Of a stretch of 64,000 bases of DNA, positions 45,109-54,678 are shown piece by piece. Every line of letters starts with the position of its first letter. The stretch's first letter is position 1. The notes below the pieces were generated by a model. The model worked only from the letters and a program-made list of their open reading frames with translations, was not told the DNA's origin and made no database searches. The stretch comes from JAJCYL01 sp965206015. Lineage in GTDB: Bacteria; Bacteroidota; Bacteroidia; Cytophagales; Cyclobacteriaceae. The position numbers and the translations under genes were made by a program. The stretch spans positions 744,001 to 808,000 of the forward strand of contig CBDBIW010000016.1 of the NCBI GenBank assembly GCA_965206015.1. The letters are read 5' to 3'.

Positions 45109-48100
45109 ATGAGAACAGTAGTAACTTTTTTTGTGAAATTCCCCATCTGGGCTAATGTGATCATTTTTATTGCTTTAGCTGGAGGATTCGGAACATATTA
45201 TGCCAAACTAAATAAATCATTTTTTCCAGAACGGGATCCCAATAGAATCACCGTGTCCGTCAACTATCCGGGAGCTTCTCCAGAGGAGATGGAAGAGGGC
45301 TTGACTATAAAGATTGAGGAGGCCATTAAAGGACTTGAAGGGATTGATGAAGTTTCTTCGGTATCATCCGAAAATGCTTCTTCCGTAAATATTGTAGCCC
45401 GTGAAGGGTATGATCTGGATGAACTTACCACCGAGGTTAAAAATGCGATTGACCAAATCAATTCGTTTCCTGTAGCCGCCGAAAAACCAATTGTCTTTAA
45501 GCAGAAGTCTACTACCGTGGTGACCTATATGGGCATCAAAGGCCATGTGGATTTAATAGACCTTAAGGAGGCAGCTGAGTTGGTGGAAGATGATTTTTTA
45601 AACTCCGGCATCATTAGCCAGGTTCGACTTTCAGGATTTCCAAATCTGGAGATTAGCATTGAAGTATCGGAGAACGACCTTTCACGCTACCGAATCACAT
45701 TCGATGAGGTAGCATCGGCTGTAAGAAATAACAATAGAGATGTATCTGGGGGATCCATTAAAACTGAAAATGAGGAGATAAGGATTCGAGCTAATGCAAA
45801 GGAGTTTGACCCCTCCGTTATTGAAGAAATTGTATTACGTGCCAATCCGGACGGAACGAAGTTGTTGCTTAAGGATGTAGCGAGTGTAGGGAAACAATTT
45901 GCCGATGTGCCTAATAAGGTTTTTTCTAACAATGAGAGATCAGTAAGCATCGTAATTAGTAAACTTCCTGAAGAGGACATTGAGAAGATCAGTGCCTTTG
46001 TCGATGATTATGTGGACGATTTTAACGCTAAGAGCAACAATTTAAGTTTGTTCACTTATTTCAGTTTTGATTCTATACTGAGTGACAGGATTGATCTTTT
46101 GTTGTCAAATTTTGGACTTGGCCTCTTACTGGTATTGATAACTCTTGGGTTGTTTTTATCTTTAAGACTTTCGTTTTGGGTGGCTTTAGGTATTCCAATT
46201 TCGTTCTTCGGAATGTTCATACTTGGAGATATGGCAGGTATAACAATAAATATGTTAAGCCTCACAGGTATGCTACTGGTTGTTGGCATTCTGGTAGATG
46301 ATGGTATTGTAATTGCTGAAAACATTTATACGCATTTTCAAAACGGGAAAGAACCTAGAGAAGCAGCAATAGAGGGCACCCTTGAAATGATCCCCTCTGT
46401 ATTTACATCGGTTAGTACTACTATCGTTGCGTTCCTGCCACTCATTTTTCTAGACAATAATGGATTTACAGAAGAGATGGCTTTAGTGGTTATGTTCTGC
46501 CTGGCTATTTCATTAATAGAGGCCTTCCTTATTTTACCCGCACACCTGGCAAGTAGGAGGATGCTGTCCAGAAGAACCGGTAATGATTCCTATAGCAAAT
46601 TTAGGCAGGGGATGGACCGCATAATTGACTACCTGAAATATAGACTTTACGGACCTTCTCTAAAGTTCCTGATTGATTGGAAGTGGGTATCTTTTTCTAT
46701 TCCATTTGTCTTCATAATGATCGTTTGGGGATTAGTGCAGGGAGGTATCATAAAGTGGACATTCTTTTCTCGGCCACCAGCCAGCGACATCAGCATTAAC
46801 CTCACTATGAAACCTGGTACCAGAGAAAATGTAATTGAAGATTACTTAAGGAGATTTCAGAGCCAGATATGGGCAGTGCATGAGGAGATGAGGAAGGAAA
46901 AAGACATGCCGGATTCGGTGATTACTACTGTTGATATGTCAATCGGGGCACTTTCGGACAGGCAAACCACCGGTTCACATGTAGGCAATATCAACATCAA
47001 TATAGACAACCTGGATAAGTATGGGTTATCCAGTTTTGATATTTCTTCCAAGATAAGAAAACGTATTGGAGATGTGCCCGAAGCTGACAAATTTTCCATT
47101 GGAAGTGCCAACTATTGGGGCAGACCTGTATCAGTCTCATTGAAAAGTCGGGACATTAATGACCTTGATAAGGCCAATGATGAATTAAAAGAGGCTTTAG
47201 GCAGATTACCAGACCTCAAAGATATTCAGGATAATGCTTCAGTAGGTCAACGTGAGATTGAGTTAGAACTCAAGCCCCTGGCCTATTTCCTTGGTTTGAC
47301 CCATCAGGATATAACAAAACAAATTAGACAAGGATTCTTTGGTGAAGAAGTGCAAAGATTACAGGATGGTACTGATGAGGTAAGGGTTTGGGTCCGATAC
47401 CCAAAAAGTGACCGGCTGAGTATTGCACAGCTCGAATCAATGAAGATAAAAATGCCGGATGGTGCTCAATATCCATTAGGAGAATTGGCCGATTACAACA
47501 TTAAAAGAGGGGTAATCAAGATCAACCACTTTAATGGCAAACGAGAAATTAGGGTTGAGGCAGAAATGGCGAATGTTAAAACGCCGGTACCTCCAATTAT
47601 TGAAAAAGTTCAGGCAGATATACTTCCACCGATTTTGGCTAAGTACCCCGGAATGGAATATACGTTAGAAGGTCAATCAAGTAGAAGGCAAAAGGAATTT
47701 GATTCCTTTGGGAAGGTCTTCATTCCGATTTTCTTCCTGATGGTTATACTTATTACCCTCAATTTCAGATCAGTTTATCAAACATTTCTGATTTTGTTCT
47801 TGTTACCAATTGGGTGGGCATGTGGCATATTTGGGCACATCTTTCATGACGCATTGGTTTCAATGGCCAGTTTTCAGGGATTATTGGCCCTTTCCGGTGT
47901 GGTTATCAATGACGCCGTTGTTATGCTTGATCGGTTCAATCGGAATTTAAGAGAGGGGTCTGAAATCAAAAAGGCAGCTCAAGATGCTGGAGTGGCAAGG
48001 TTTAGAGCAATTCTATTAACTTCATTAACTACCGTTGCAGGTCTATTTCCTTTAATTCTGGAAACTAGCTTTCAGGCACAGTTCCTTATACCAATGGCCA

Positions 48101-48315
48101 TCGCCCTGGCATATGGTGTATTATTTGGAACCTTCTTCATTCTATTCTTCTTTCCAGTAATGATTCTCTGCTTTAACGACATTCGTGTTTATCTCATCTG
48201 GTATTTCAGAATGATCACCAATGCCTTTGCTGTAGAAAATTTGAGGGATTTAAAGCCTTCCAAAGAAGACGTTGAACCAGCAATTATTGAAGGCAAAAGG
48301 TTGGCACAAATCTAA
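45109..48315 (+). CDS. RND-family efflux transporter permease
   Basis: A 1068-residue AcrB-like inner-membrane proton antiporter. It has the usual two halves, each with a large periplasmic loop. NYPGASPEEMEEGLTIKIEEAIKGLEGI is typical of the start. TM4 carries GILVDDGIVIAENIY with the proton-relay aspartate pair, and the second half has LSGVVINDAVVMLDRFNRN. The HAE1/HAE2 class is likely, with export of lipophilic compounds. The gene lies 27 bases after the adaptor and 14 before the outer-membrane protein. Confidence 0.95.
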   Translation: MRTVVTFFVKFPIWANVIIFIALAGGFGTYYAKLNKSFFPERDPNRITVSVNYPGASPEEMEEGLTIKIEEAIKGLEGIDEVSSVSSENASSVNIVAREGYDLDELTTEVKNAIDQINSFPVAAEKPIVFKQKSTTVVTYMGIKGHVDLIDLKEAAELVEDDFLNSGIISQVRLSGFPNLEISIEVSENDLSRYRITFDEVASAVRNNNRDVSGGSIKTENEEIRIRANAKEFDPSVIEEIVLRANPDGTKLLLKDVASVGKQFADVPNKVFSNNERSVSIVISKLPEEDIEKISAFVDDYVDDFNAKSNNLSLFTYFSFDSILSDRIDLLLSNFGLGLLLVLITLGLFLSLRLSFWVALGIPISFFGMFILGDMAGITINMLSLTGMLLVVGILVDDGIVIAENIYTHFQNGKEPREAAIEGTLEMIPSVFTSVSTTIVAFLPLIFLDNNGFTEEMALVVMFCLAISLIEAFLILPAHLASRRMLSRRTGNDSYSKFRQGMDRIIDYLKYRLYGPSLKFLIDWKWVSFSIPFVFIMIVWGLVQGGIIKWTFFSRPPASDISINLTMKPGTRENVIEDYLRRFQSQIWAVHEEMRKEKDMPDSVITTVDMSIGALSDRQTTGSHVGNININIDNLDKYGLSSFDISSKIRKRIGDVPEADKFSIGSANYWGRPVSVSLKSRDINDLDKANDELKEALGRLPDLKDIQDNASVGQREIELELKPLAYFLGLTHQDITKQIRQGFFGEEVQRLQDGTDEVRVWVRYPKSDRLSIAQLESMKIKMPDGAQYPLGELADYNIKRGVIKINHFNGKREIRVEAEMANVKTPVPPIIEKVQADILPPILAKYPGMEYTLEGQSSRRQKEFDSFGKVFIPIFFLMVILITLNFRSVYQTFLILFLLPIGWACGIFGHIFHDALVSMASFQGLLALSGVVINDAVVMLDRFNRNLREGSEIKKAAQDAGVARFRAILLTSLTTVAGLFPLILETSFQAQFLIPMAIALAYGVLFGTFFILFFFPVMILCFNDIRVYLIWYFRMITNAFAVENLRDLKPSKEDVEPAIIEGKRLAQI

Positions 48316-48329
48316 TCGAGTTCAATAAG

Positions 48330-49709
48330 ATGAAAAATATTATAACAATAGGAATAGTCCTATGTGGCTTTGGATTGTCCGCTCAAGAGGATTTTTCGCT
48401 CTCAGATGCCATACAATTAGGTCTTGAACGTAATTATGGAATTCAAATAGAGCACAAAAAAATAATCGTCGCTTCTAACAATAATTCTTGGGGTGAAGCA
48501 GGCAGATTGCCCACAGTGAATCTTACTGCAGCTAGTCAAAACTCATTAAGAAATCAGGAGTCGGACAATCAATTCTTTAGCGGTCAATTATTTGATGGCT
48601 TTGAGTTGAATAATCAGCAAACCTACAGTGTCACTCCTGGTGTGGCAGTGAGTTGGAATATTTTCCAGGGCAACAAGGTCATTATTAATAAGAATCGCCT
48701 CGGTCAACTGCAAATGGAGTCGGAGCAAAATGCCGAAGTAGTGATAGCCAATACCATTCAAGCAACAATTCTTGGTTACTACTTAGCATCTCTGGAAGCA
48801 CAGCGCTTAGATGAATTTCAAAAACAATTGAGATTGTCTAGCGACAAATACAATTACCAAAAAGTCAAATATGATATTGGAGGTGCTATAACCTCTGATG
48901 TTCTTCTCGAAGAAAATAATTACTTAACAGACTCTGCGAACTACATTAATCAGCAATTAGCACTGAATAATGCCATTAGGAATCTCAACTTTTTAATAGT
49001 TGAACCAGATTTAAATAAGACTTATAATCTTACGGATTCTCTTCAAGTTGAGGAGTCGGACTATCAATATGCAGACCTTCTGAACGCAGCGTTTAGTGAC
49101 AATGTCGATTTGAAGAAAATTTATTTGTCACAACTTGTTCTGGAAACAAGTACCCGACAGCAAAAGGCTGACTTTTTCCCTACTCTATCTTTAAATGGAG
49201 GTTACAATTGGAACAGGAATGTATCAAATCTGACCAATGCAAATTATACTGGTCCCAATCCGAATTATGAAAATCCCCCGGATCCTTTAGTATCAAAGAC
49301 AGGAACATATTTTGCCAATTTCACTTTGAGCTTTACGCTGTTCGATGGCAAAAGAATTAATCGTGCCATTCGAAATGCAATGATTCAGGAAGACATTGGT
49401 AAGATCAGGGTTGAGCAATTGAAACAAAGTGTCACGCAAAATCTTTCAAATGCATATGACCAATACGTGGTAAGAAAGCAACTCCAAGGAATAAATACGA
49501 GAAAAAAAGTTGCTGCTGAAATTAATCTCAATAATTCGGAAGATAAGTTCAAGAACGGTTCAATTAATTCTTTTGATTACCGCGATGTTCAGAATAATTA
49601 TCTCACAGCGGCTATACAGGAACTCCAAGCCTCTTATAACCTCCTTGATTCGAAGGTTACATTAATGAGATTAACGGGGGAATTATTAGGAGAATACAAG
49701 CCCGAATAA
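48330..49709 (+). CDS. TolC-family outer-membrane efflux channel
   Basis: A 459-residue outer-membrane factor with signal peptide (GIVLCGFGLSAQ). Two repeats of long helical and strand segments are visible: FSLSDAIQLGLERNYGIQIE begins the first, and NVDLKKIYLSQLVLETSTRQQKADFFPTLSLNGGYNWNR belongs to the second. It completes a three-gene RND pump operon. No lipobox is present. No terminator was recognised between this gene and the opposing small gene. Confidence 0.92.
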   Translation: MKNIITIGIVLCGFGLSAQEDFSLSDAIQLGLERNYGIQIEHKKIIVASNNNSWGEAGRLPTVNLTAASQNSLRNQESDNQFFSGQLFDGFELNNQQTYSVTPGVAVSWNIFQGNKVIINKNRLGQLQMESEQNAEVVIANTIQATILGYYLASLEAQRLDEFQKQLRLSSDKYNYQKVKYDIGGAITSDVLLEENNYLTDSANYINQQLALNNAIRNLNFLIVEPDLNKTYNLTDSLQVEESDYQYADLLNAAFSDNVDLKKIYLSQLVLETSTRQQKADFFPTLSLNGGYNWNRNVSNLTNANYTGPNPNYENPPDPLVSKTGTYFANFTLSFTLFDGKRINRAIRNAMIQEDIGKIRVEQLKQSVTQNLSNAYDQYVVRKQLQGINTRKKVAAEINLNNSEDKFKNGSINSFDYRDVQNNYLTAAIQELQASYNLLDSKVTLMRLTGELLGEYKPE

Positions 49710-49725
49710 CAGGTAATTAATGAGA

Positions 49726-49929
49726 TTAAAGGTCATTATGTACTGCCTTAATTAAATGACTTATCTGCCCAAGCTCTTCAGTTATGTCTCTTAATTTATT
49801 GATAGCGGTAATGTCCTTACCTTGAACCATTAATTCCTTAACTTCTTCAAGTGCATTCATGCAGTTCCCATAGTGGTACATGAAGTTCTCCAATTTTTCT
49901 TTTTCTGATGTTAGTTGGTCTACAGCCAT
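49726..49929 (-). CDS. Small helical protein of unknown function
   Basis: A 67-residue, mostly helical, acidic protein (MAVDQLTSEKEKLENFMYHYGNCMNALEEVKEL...). It lacks a signal peptide or membrane segment. The charged heptad-like pattern could form a coiled coil. It is transcribed toward the end of the TolC-like gene, 16 bases away. It looks like real coding sequence but no family is recognised. Confidence 0.5.
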   Translation of the reverse strand: MAVDQLTSEKEKLENFMYHYGNCMNALEEVKELMVQGKDITAINKLRDITEELGQISHLIKAVHNDL

Positions 49930-50111
49930 GAAAGTTTATGTTTTTAAGAGTGAATAATAATGACTCTTTGAATATAGGCACTGCGACGAATTTTTCAATG
50001 GTTAATGCCAGTTTTTTTGCTCAACTATACGGATAATTTCAGTCACCTTTCATTCTTAAGAAGATTATAATTAAATATATTGTTATGCGATGCATATGAA
50101 TTAGCCTCAAA

Positions 50112-50367
50112 ATGGGCTCTCATGGTTTTATCATAAACACTATTTTTGATGATCCGGCAAATGCTGGTGTAAGTATCATTCTGAAAGATGGTAAAGATCT
50201 GGGTGGGTTCTCATATGAAGAACAGCAAGAATATCTGGATTTCATTTCTGATACGGCTTTTATGTATGAGTTTAAAAATGTTGTCAAACTATATGAATGT
50301 TGTCAAACTATATGATGAGTTTAAAAATGGATATTTTGATGGAGTATTTATTAATCCAATGATTTAG
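50112..50367 (+). pseudogene. Small gene disrupted by a 19-bp tandem duplication
   Basis: From ATG 50112 the frame reads FIINTIFDDPANAGVSIILKDGKDLG...FMYEFKNVVKLY and then breaks. An exact 19-bp unit (AATGTTGTCAAACTATATG) is present twice at 50277-50295 and 50296-50314. Removing one copy restores the frame to ...KLYDEFKNGYFDGVFINPMI and a stop at 50367, giving 78 residues. GAGTTTAAAAATG also recurs on both sides of the duplication. I do not recognise the protein. It precedes a Fic gene on the same strand. Confidence 0.65.
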
Positions 50368-50378
50368 TAATATGAATA

Positions 50379-51197
50379 GTGAAGAATGGTTACATAAAAC
50401 TTTCCCAAAACGAATTAATGATGTTTGACGAGTTACAAATACAGAGAAGTGAGTTTATTTTGAGAAATCCTAATTCAAAACTATCAGGACTTAACTCAAA
50501 TGATTTAAGGAAACTTGCTGTTGCCTGGTCATATTATAGTGGAAAAATTGAAGGAAATACTTATACCTATGTTGAGACTGAAGCATTATTGATTGATGGT
50601 ATTGCATCACCTAAACGATATGAGGATGCAAAAATGCTAAAGAATCTGCATAATACCTTCACAGGAATATTATCCGACGTTCGGGCCGGTAAATTAATAC
50701 CGATTAATGAAGTGACTGTTTCTTCCTTCCATTCTAGTCTTATGGCTGATTTAATTGATGACCATGAAAAAGGAAGATTGAGAACAAGACCAGTAAAAAT
50801 ATCCGGTACAAGCTATACCCCTCCAAAAGCAATAAAAGAAATCAGGCAAACCCTTAATGAAATATTCTCTGGATTGAATAAATATTCAAATTCATTAGAA
50901 AGAGCCATATACGGTCATTGTAATTTGGCCATGATACAGCCTTTCATTGACGGAAATAAGAGAACGGCTAGGCTTATTGAAAGCATTGTGCTATTAGAAA
51001 ATGATTTGATTCCGATTTATTCAACAAAAGATAAAGACATTCTTGAATATAGGAATGCGCTTGTAAAATTCTACGAGACTAAAAACTACACACAGTACAG
51101 TAACTATTTCCTTGATAAGCATTTAGAAAGGATAAACAAAGTTTCGTTAAAAAATGAACCGTATTGGCAGTTTGAAAAAAAAGAAGAACCCAAATAA
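50379..51197 (+). CDS. Fic-domain protein with glutamine in place of the catalytic histidine
   Basis: A 272-residue Fic-family protein. An N-terminal helix carries an inhibitory-type motif SGKIEGN (S54, E58), characteristic of Fic proteins with a built-in inhibitor. The Fic core reads AMIQPFIDGNKRTARL (185-200), where the usual HPFxDGN(G/K)R has Gln187 for the catalytic His. The phosphate-binding loop residues are otherwise kept. Canonical Fic enzymes AMPylate proteins; this variant may be inactive or altered. The start is unsure: GTG 50379 is used here, and downstream ATGs exist. A short ATG frame at 50372 (MNSEEWLHKTFPKRINDV) overlaps it. Confidence 0.82.
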   Translation: MKNGYIKLSQNELMMFDELQIQRSEFILRNPNSKLSGLNSNDLRKLAVAWSYYSGKIEGNTYTYVETEALLIDGIASPKRYEDAKMLKNLHNTFTGILSDVRAGKLIPINEVTVSSFHSSLMADLIDDHEKGRLRTRPVKISGTSYTPPKAIKEIRQTLNEIFSGLNKYSNSLERAIYGHCNLAMIQPFIDGNKRTARLIESIVLLENDLIPIYSTKDKDILEYRNALVKFYETKNYTQYSNYFLDKHLERINKVSLKNEPYWQFEKKEEPK

Positions 51198-51215
51198 AGG
51201 TATGTCAATGGGCAT

Positions 51216-51431
51216 GTGAGTATAAATAAACGAATGATTATTATGGTAGAAAAATGTAAGTCAATAGGTTTCTGGAAGTCTTGGTATCTACGCCTATTCA
51301 CCAAGCATAAGGTGAAAGACTTAGAATCTTCATTCAAGAAATTACAGAATGTTCCTGGTTCCTATTTTGATAATTCAAAGGGTGATATTTATATCGTAAT
51401 ACGACTTATATGTACTCTTCACAACTATTAA
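51216..51431 (+). CDS. Doubtful 71-codon hypothetical frame
   Basis: The frame (GTG start, internal ATGs) encodes a basic, unremarkable protein (IMVEKCKSIGFWKSWYLRLF...). It overlaps the start of the PadR frame by 22 bases. It could be a remnant or chance. No family is recognised. Confidence 0.22.
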   Translation: MSINKRMIIMVEKCKSIGFWKSWYLRLFTKHKVKDLESSFKKLQNVPGSYFDNSKGDIYIVIRLICTLHNY

Positions 51432-51747
51432 AAGAAACGTTTGAAGCCATTATTCTCAAGCTCCTCACTGAGAATGAGACAATGTATGGCTACGAACTCA
51501 TTCAGAAAGTGAAAGAACTATCTGATGAAGAAATATCTTTCCCTGCCGGATCATTGTATCCCATTCTTCACAAGATGGAAGAAAAGAGCCTGGTTACAAC
51601 GAGGAGCATTGAACTGGTTGAGAGAGTCGTAAATATTACTCCATAACTCCAGGTGGCTCAAACGAGGCTATGAATAAGGTGGAGGAGTTCATACAGTTTG
51701 CCAGAACGATGATAACTATTCTAAGGCCCAATCCTACAGCCCAATAA
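51410..51747 (+). pseudogene. PadR-family transcriptional regulator, frameshifted
   Basis: From ATG 51410 the winged-helix part is clear: AIILKLLTENETMYGYELIQKVKELS and FPAGSLYPILHKMEEKSLVTT, classic PadR. The frame then runs into RSIELVERVVNITP and stops at 51646. The adjacent frame continues with RKYYSITPGGSNEAMNKVEEFIQFARTMI and ends at 51747, matching the 'RKYYxLTxxG' wing and C-terminal helix. A one-base shift near 51625-51632 joins them. As written it is broken, although a sequencing error is possible. No obvious target gene lies beside it. Confidence 0.65.
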
Positions 51748-51799
51748 CAACGCATTCACGCCTTTTTAATCAAAAAAATTACACGGGTGAAGGAAAAGC

Positions 51800-51843
51800 A
51801 ACTCCATAGATGCAACATAATTGCATCTATGGAGTTAACTTTG
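51800..51843 (+). promoter_or_regulatory. 16-bp perfect palindrome (Zur/Fur-type operator) with overlapping promoter element
   Basis: AACTCCATAGATGCAA (51800-51815) is repeated as its exact complement at 51821-51836, separated by CATAA. The core TGCAACATAATTGCA resembles zinc-regulator boxes built on TTGCAA half-sites. TAACTTTG (51836-51843), a Bacteroidota -7 type element, begins in its last base. Transcription would then start at or next to the ATG at 51848, so the mRNA may be leaderless. Binding here would block the promoter. The hairpin could alternatively act in RNA. Confidence 0.7.
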
Positions 51844-51847
51844 TCAA

Positions 51848-52264
51848 ATGATGCAAAGTAAGTTGAAGGGTACACTAAAACAGCATGCGCTCCGGATAAC
51901 AGCCAGTAGAATCGACGTTCTCAAAATGTTCATGGAAGCCAACCATGCATTGTCTTTTAGAGATCTTGAAGAGAAGTTGTCCGAATATGACAGAGTTACC
52001 CTCTATAGAACACTTAACTCATTTATCTCAAAAGGAGTAATACATCGTATTCCTGACAATAGCGGTTTTACACGCTATGGCATTTGTCAGGGCACCTGTA
52101 CACCTCAAAATCATACACATGATCATGTCCATTTCAAATGTGATAATTGTGGGCAAACTGAGTGTTTACCCCGGCATCATGTACCAAAAATTGAAATTCC
52201 AGGTTATTTGGTCAGTGAAGCTAACCTTATTGTATCGGGTCTTTGTAATACTTGCAACCATTAA
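51848..52264 (+). CDS. Fur-family metalloregulator, probably Zur
   Basis: A 138-residue Fur-superfamily repressor. The DNA-binding helix DRVTLYRTLNSFISKG is at about 48-63. HTHDHVHFKCDNCGQTECL carries the regulatory histidines and first zinc cysteine pair (C98, C101), and CNTC (C133, C136) gives the second pair at the C-terminus. The palindromic site just upstream suggests autoregulation. A TonB receptor and a lipoprotein follow closely (13 bases to the receptor). Zinc is the best guess because of the TTGCAA-like box; iron or another metal is not ruled out. Confidence 0.88.
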   Translation: MMQSKLKGTLKQHALRITASRIDVLKMFMEANHALSFRDLEEKLSEYDRVTLYRTLNSFISKGVIHRIPDNSGFTRYGICQGTCTPQNHTHDHVHFKCDNCGQTECLPRHHVPKIEIPGYLVSEANLIVSGLCNTCNH

Positions 52265-52277
52265 AGCCTAAGATTGC

Positions 52278-54677
52278 ATGTTTGCAAGATTAACATTAAT
52301 CTCTTTATTACTGATCTACTCTAAAGCTCAGGCTCAGGATAATTGTGAATTCTCGGTTCAGGGCAAAGTCTATGACATTGTATCTAAAGAAGCCGTACCA
52401 TTCGTTACTGTTCAAGTTGAGGGAACATCCAAAGGATCTGCTGCTGACGCCAATGGGACGTTCAAAATTGATAATATCTGTGATAACGAGTTTAATCTCG
52501 TTTTCAGTCATGTCGGTTATAAACAGACCATTCATCACCACGATGTCTATCATGAATCTCCTATCATTTACCTTGCTACGGACGAACAACTTCTTGAGAG
52601 TATTGTTGTAGAAAGAAACATTGAAGGAGGAGACATACTTTCCAACACAGTAAGTTCCATAAGCTCGGAAGAGTTTCACGCACTTGAATCAGAGCGTTTT
52701 GGTGAAGTCGTCAGTTCGCTTTCCGGTGTGAACATGCTAAGCACAGGACAAAATATTTCTAAACCCATCATCCATGGGGTCCATAGCAATAGAGTCTTAA
52801 TTATTAATAATGGTGTTCGCCATGAATTTCAAAACTGGGGAGCGGAACATGCGCCTGAAATTGATCCTTCTCTGGCAGACAACCTTGAAGTTATCAAAGG
52901 AGCTGCGACTGTTCGTTACGGACCGGATGCTTTAGGTGGTGTGATATTGATCAATCCTCCCAAATTGGAACTGTCCAGCCATCTCCATGGCGAAGTCCGT
53001 TTGACTGGAAAATCTAATGGAAGATCAGGCGAATCGACGGTTAAGTTGAGTAAAGGATTTAAGCACCTAAGTCTAATGGGAGAGACCTCATGGTTACGTC
53101 AAGGGAATCTGAAAGCACCAGACTATAATCTAACCAATACCGGGAAAAAAGAAATCAGCTATGCCAGTGGATTACGATACCATTTGAAAAACATCGATTT
53201 TGAGGCCTATTATAGTCATTTTGATCAGGAATTAGGAATACTTCGAGGGGCAGTAAATGGTAACAATGAAGATGTTCAAAATGCTATTGAGAATGAGCCC
53301 CCTCCTGATACGAGATCATTCTCTTATACCATCAGCAATCCGAAGCAAGTAGTGGTTCATGACCTATTCAAGTTCAAAGGTGCGTTCACAGGTAAAAACC
53401 AGTCGGCCTCATTCCAGTACGGGTTTCAAGATAATAATAGACAGGAATTTGATGTAAGAAGAGGAACCAATAACGAATTACCGAATATCAATCTCAGTTT
53501 AAAGACTCATAGTTTGGCTTTAGATTGGAATCATTCAACAATTGGTCATTGGTCTGGGATAGTGGGAATTCAAAATCAATTCCAGGACAATGACAACATT
53601 TCCGGGACCAATACACCATTATTCATACCTAACTATGCGCAATATAGACTGGGTGTTTTTGCCATAGAATCAATTGAAAAGGGAGCTTCAATATTTGAAG
53701 CGGGTCTGCGATATGATCTACAGTATTCGTCAATAAGTGGCAGGCAGCCAGACAACGGGTTGTTTAGAGATGAGTTGTCTTTTCAGAATGTAACAGCTAC
53801 CGTTGGTATAAAACGAACCATAACAGATAAAGTGGTATTTAGATCAAATTTGGGTACCGCATGGAGACCGCCAAACGTTTCTGAATTATACAGTTTTGGT
53901 AGACATCAGGCTTCAATTGAGTATGGTCTGTTGCGGTATCAAATTGATGAAACCGGTAATGTAGATACGGATACGGTTTTATCAAAAAGTCAAAGGAAAG
54001 TAGAACCTGAGGCAGGCTATAAATGGATTAATACTATTACAGTATCTAAGAACAGCATGGATTTCGAGCTAACCGGATATGTCAACTACATACAAAATTT
54101 TATTTTTACCAAACCTGCAGGAATAACAAGTACTATCAGAGGTGCTTTCCCTTTTTTTCTATATGATCAAGGAAATGCCATCTTTTGGGGGTTAGACTGG
54201 ACCAGCCACCACATTCTCAGTTCAAAGCTATCTGCAGATTTCAAGGCCAGTTATCTTTGGTCACGACAAACAAATGGAGATTTATTCGTAGGACAACCCC
54301 CGACCAACACTTCTTTAGGTTTTAAGTACAAGCCAAGTATTCCAATATTTGATCAAACAGAATTTACACTGCGTCTCGGATATACTTTCAGACAATTTCA
54401 AGCTCCTATGGTAATTTCCATCGCTGATTTAGCCGTTGCTCAGGAAAGTGGTGTTAATGTTTTTGATGGTCAAAATGTTGCTTTTGACATTCTTGAGGAG
54501 CCTAATGGGTACCTTCTCATAGACCTGGTATGGAACGCATCAATTGGCAAAATGGAATGGAATATAGGCATAAAGAATCTACTGAATTCATCTTATCGCA
54601 GCTATACTAACCGGTTAAGATATTTTGCCGATGAATTGGGCCGGAATTTTTCACTTTCACTTTCTTACCGGCTGTAG
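52278..54677 (+). CDS. TonB-dependent outer-membrane receptor (metal uptake likely)
   Basis: A 799-residue receptor with a signal peptide (ISLLLIYSKAQAQ), a carboxypeptidase-regulatory-like domain (FSVQGKVYDIVSKEAVPFVTVQVEGTSKG, about 25-100), a plug domain (VSSLSGVNMLSTGQNISKPIIHG...IIKGAATVRYGPDALGGVILINPP) and a C-terminal beta barrel ending FSLSLSYRL. It follows a Fur/Zur-like regulator by 13 bases and is co-transcribed with a lipoprotein. This layout resembles zinc receptors of the ZnuD type. A histidine pair in the extension (TIHHHDVYHES) may bind metal (inference). Confidence 0.93.
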   Translation: MFARLTLISLLLIYSKAQAQDNCEFSVQGKVYDIVSKEAVPFVTVQVEGTSKGSAADANGTFKIDNICDNEFNLVFSHVGYKQTIHHHDVYHESPIIYLATDEQLLESIVVERNIEGGDILSNTVSSISSEEFHALESERFGEVVSSLSGVNMLSTGQNISKPIIHGVHSNRVLIINNGVRHEFQNWGAEHAPEIDPSLADNLEVIKGAATVRYGPDALGGVILINPPKLELSSHLHGEVRLTGKSNGRSGESTVKLSKGFKHLSLMGETSWLRQGNLKAPDYNLTNTGKKEISYASGLRYHLKNIDFEAYYSHFDQELGILRGAVNGNNEDVQNAIENEPPPDTRSFSYTISNPKQVVVHDLFKFKGAFTGKNQSASFQYGFQDNNRQEFDVRRGTNNELPNINLSLKTHSLALDWNHSTIGHWSGIVGIQNQFQDNDNISGTNTPLFIPNYAQYRLGVFAIESIEKGASIFEAGLRYDLQYSSISGRQPDNGLFRDELSFQNVTATVGIKRTITDKVVFRSNLGTAWRPPNVSELYSFGRHQASIEYGLLRYQIDETGNVDTDTVLSKSQRKVEPEAGYKWINTITVSKNSMDFELTGYVNYIQNFIFTKPAGITSTIRGAFPFFLYDQGNAIFWGLDWTSHHILSSKLSADFKASYLWSRQTNGDLFVGQPPTNTSLGFKYKPSIPIFDQTEFTLRLGYTFRQFQAPMVISIADLAVAQESGVNVFDGQNVAFDILEEPNGYLLIDLVWNASIGKMEWNIGIKNLLNSSYRSYTNRLRYFADELGRNFSLSLSYRL

Positions 54678-54678
54678 A

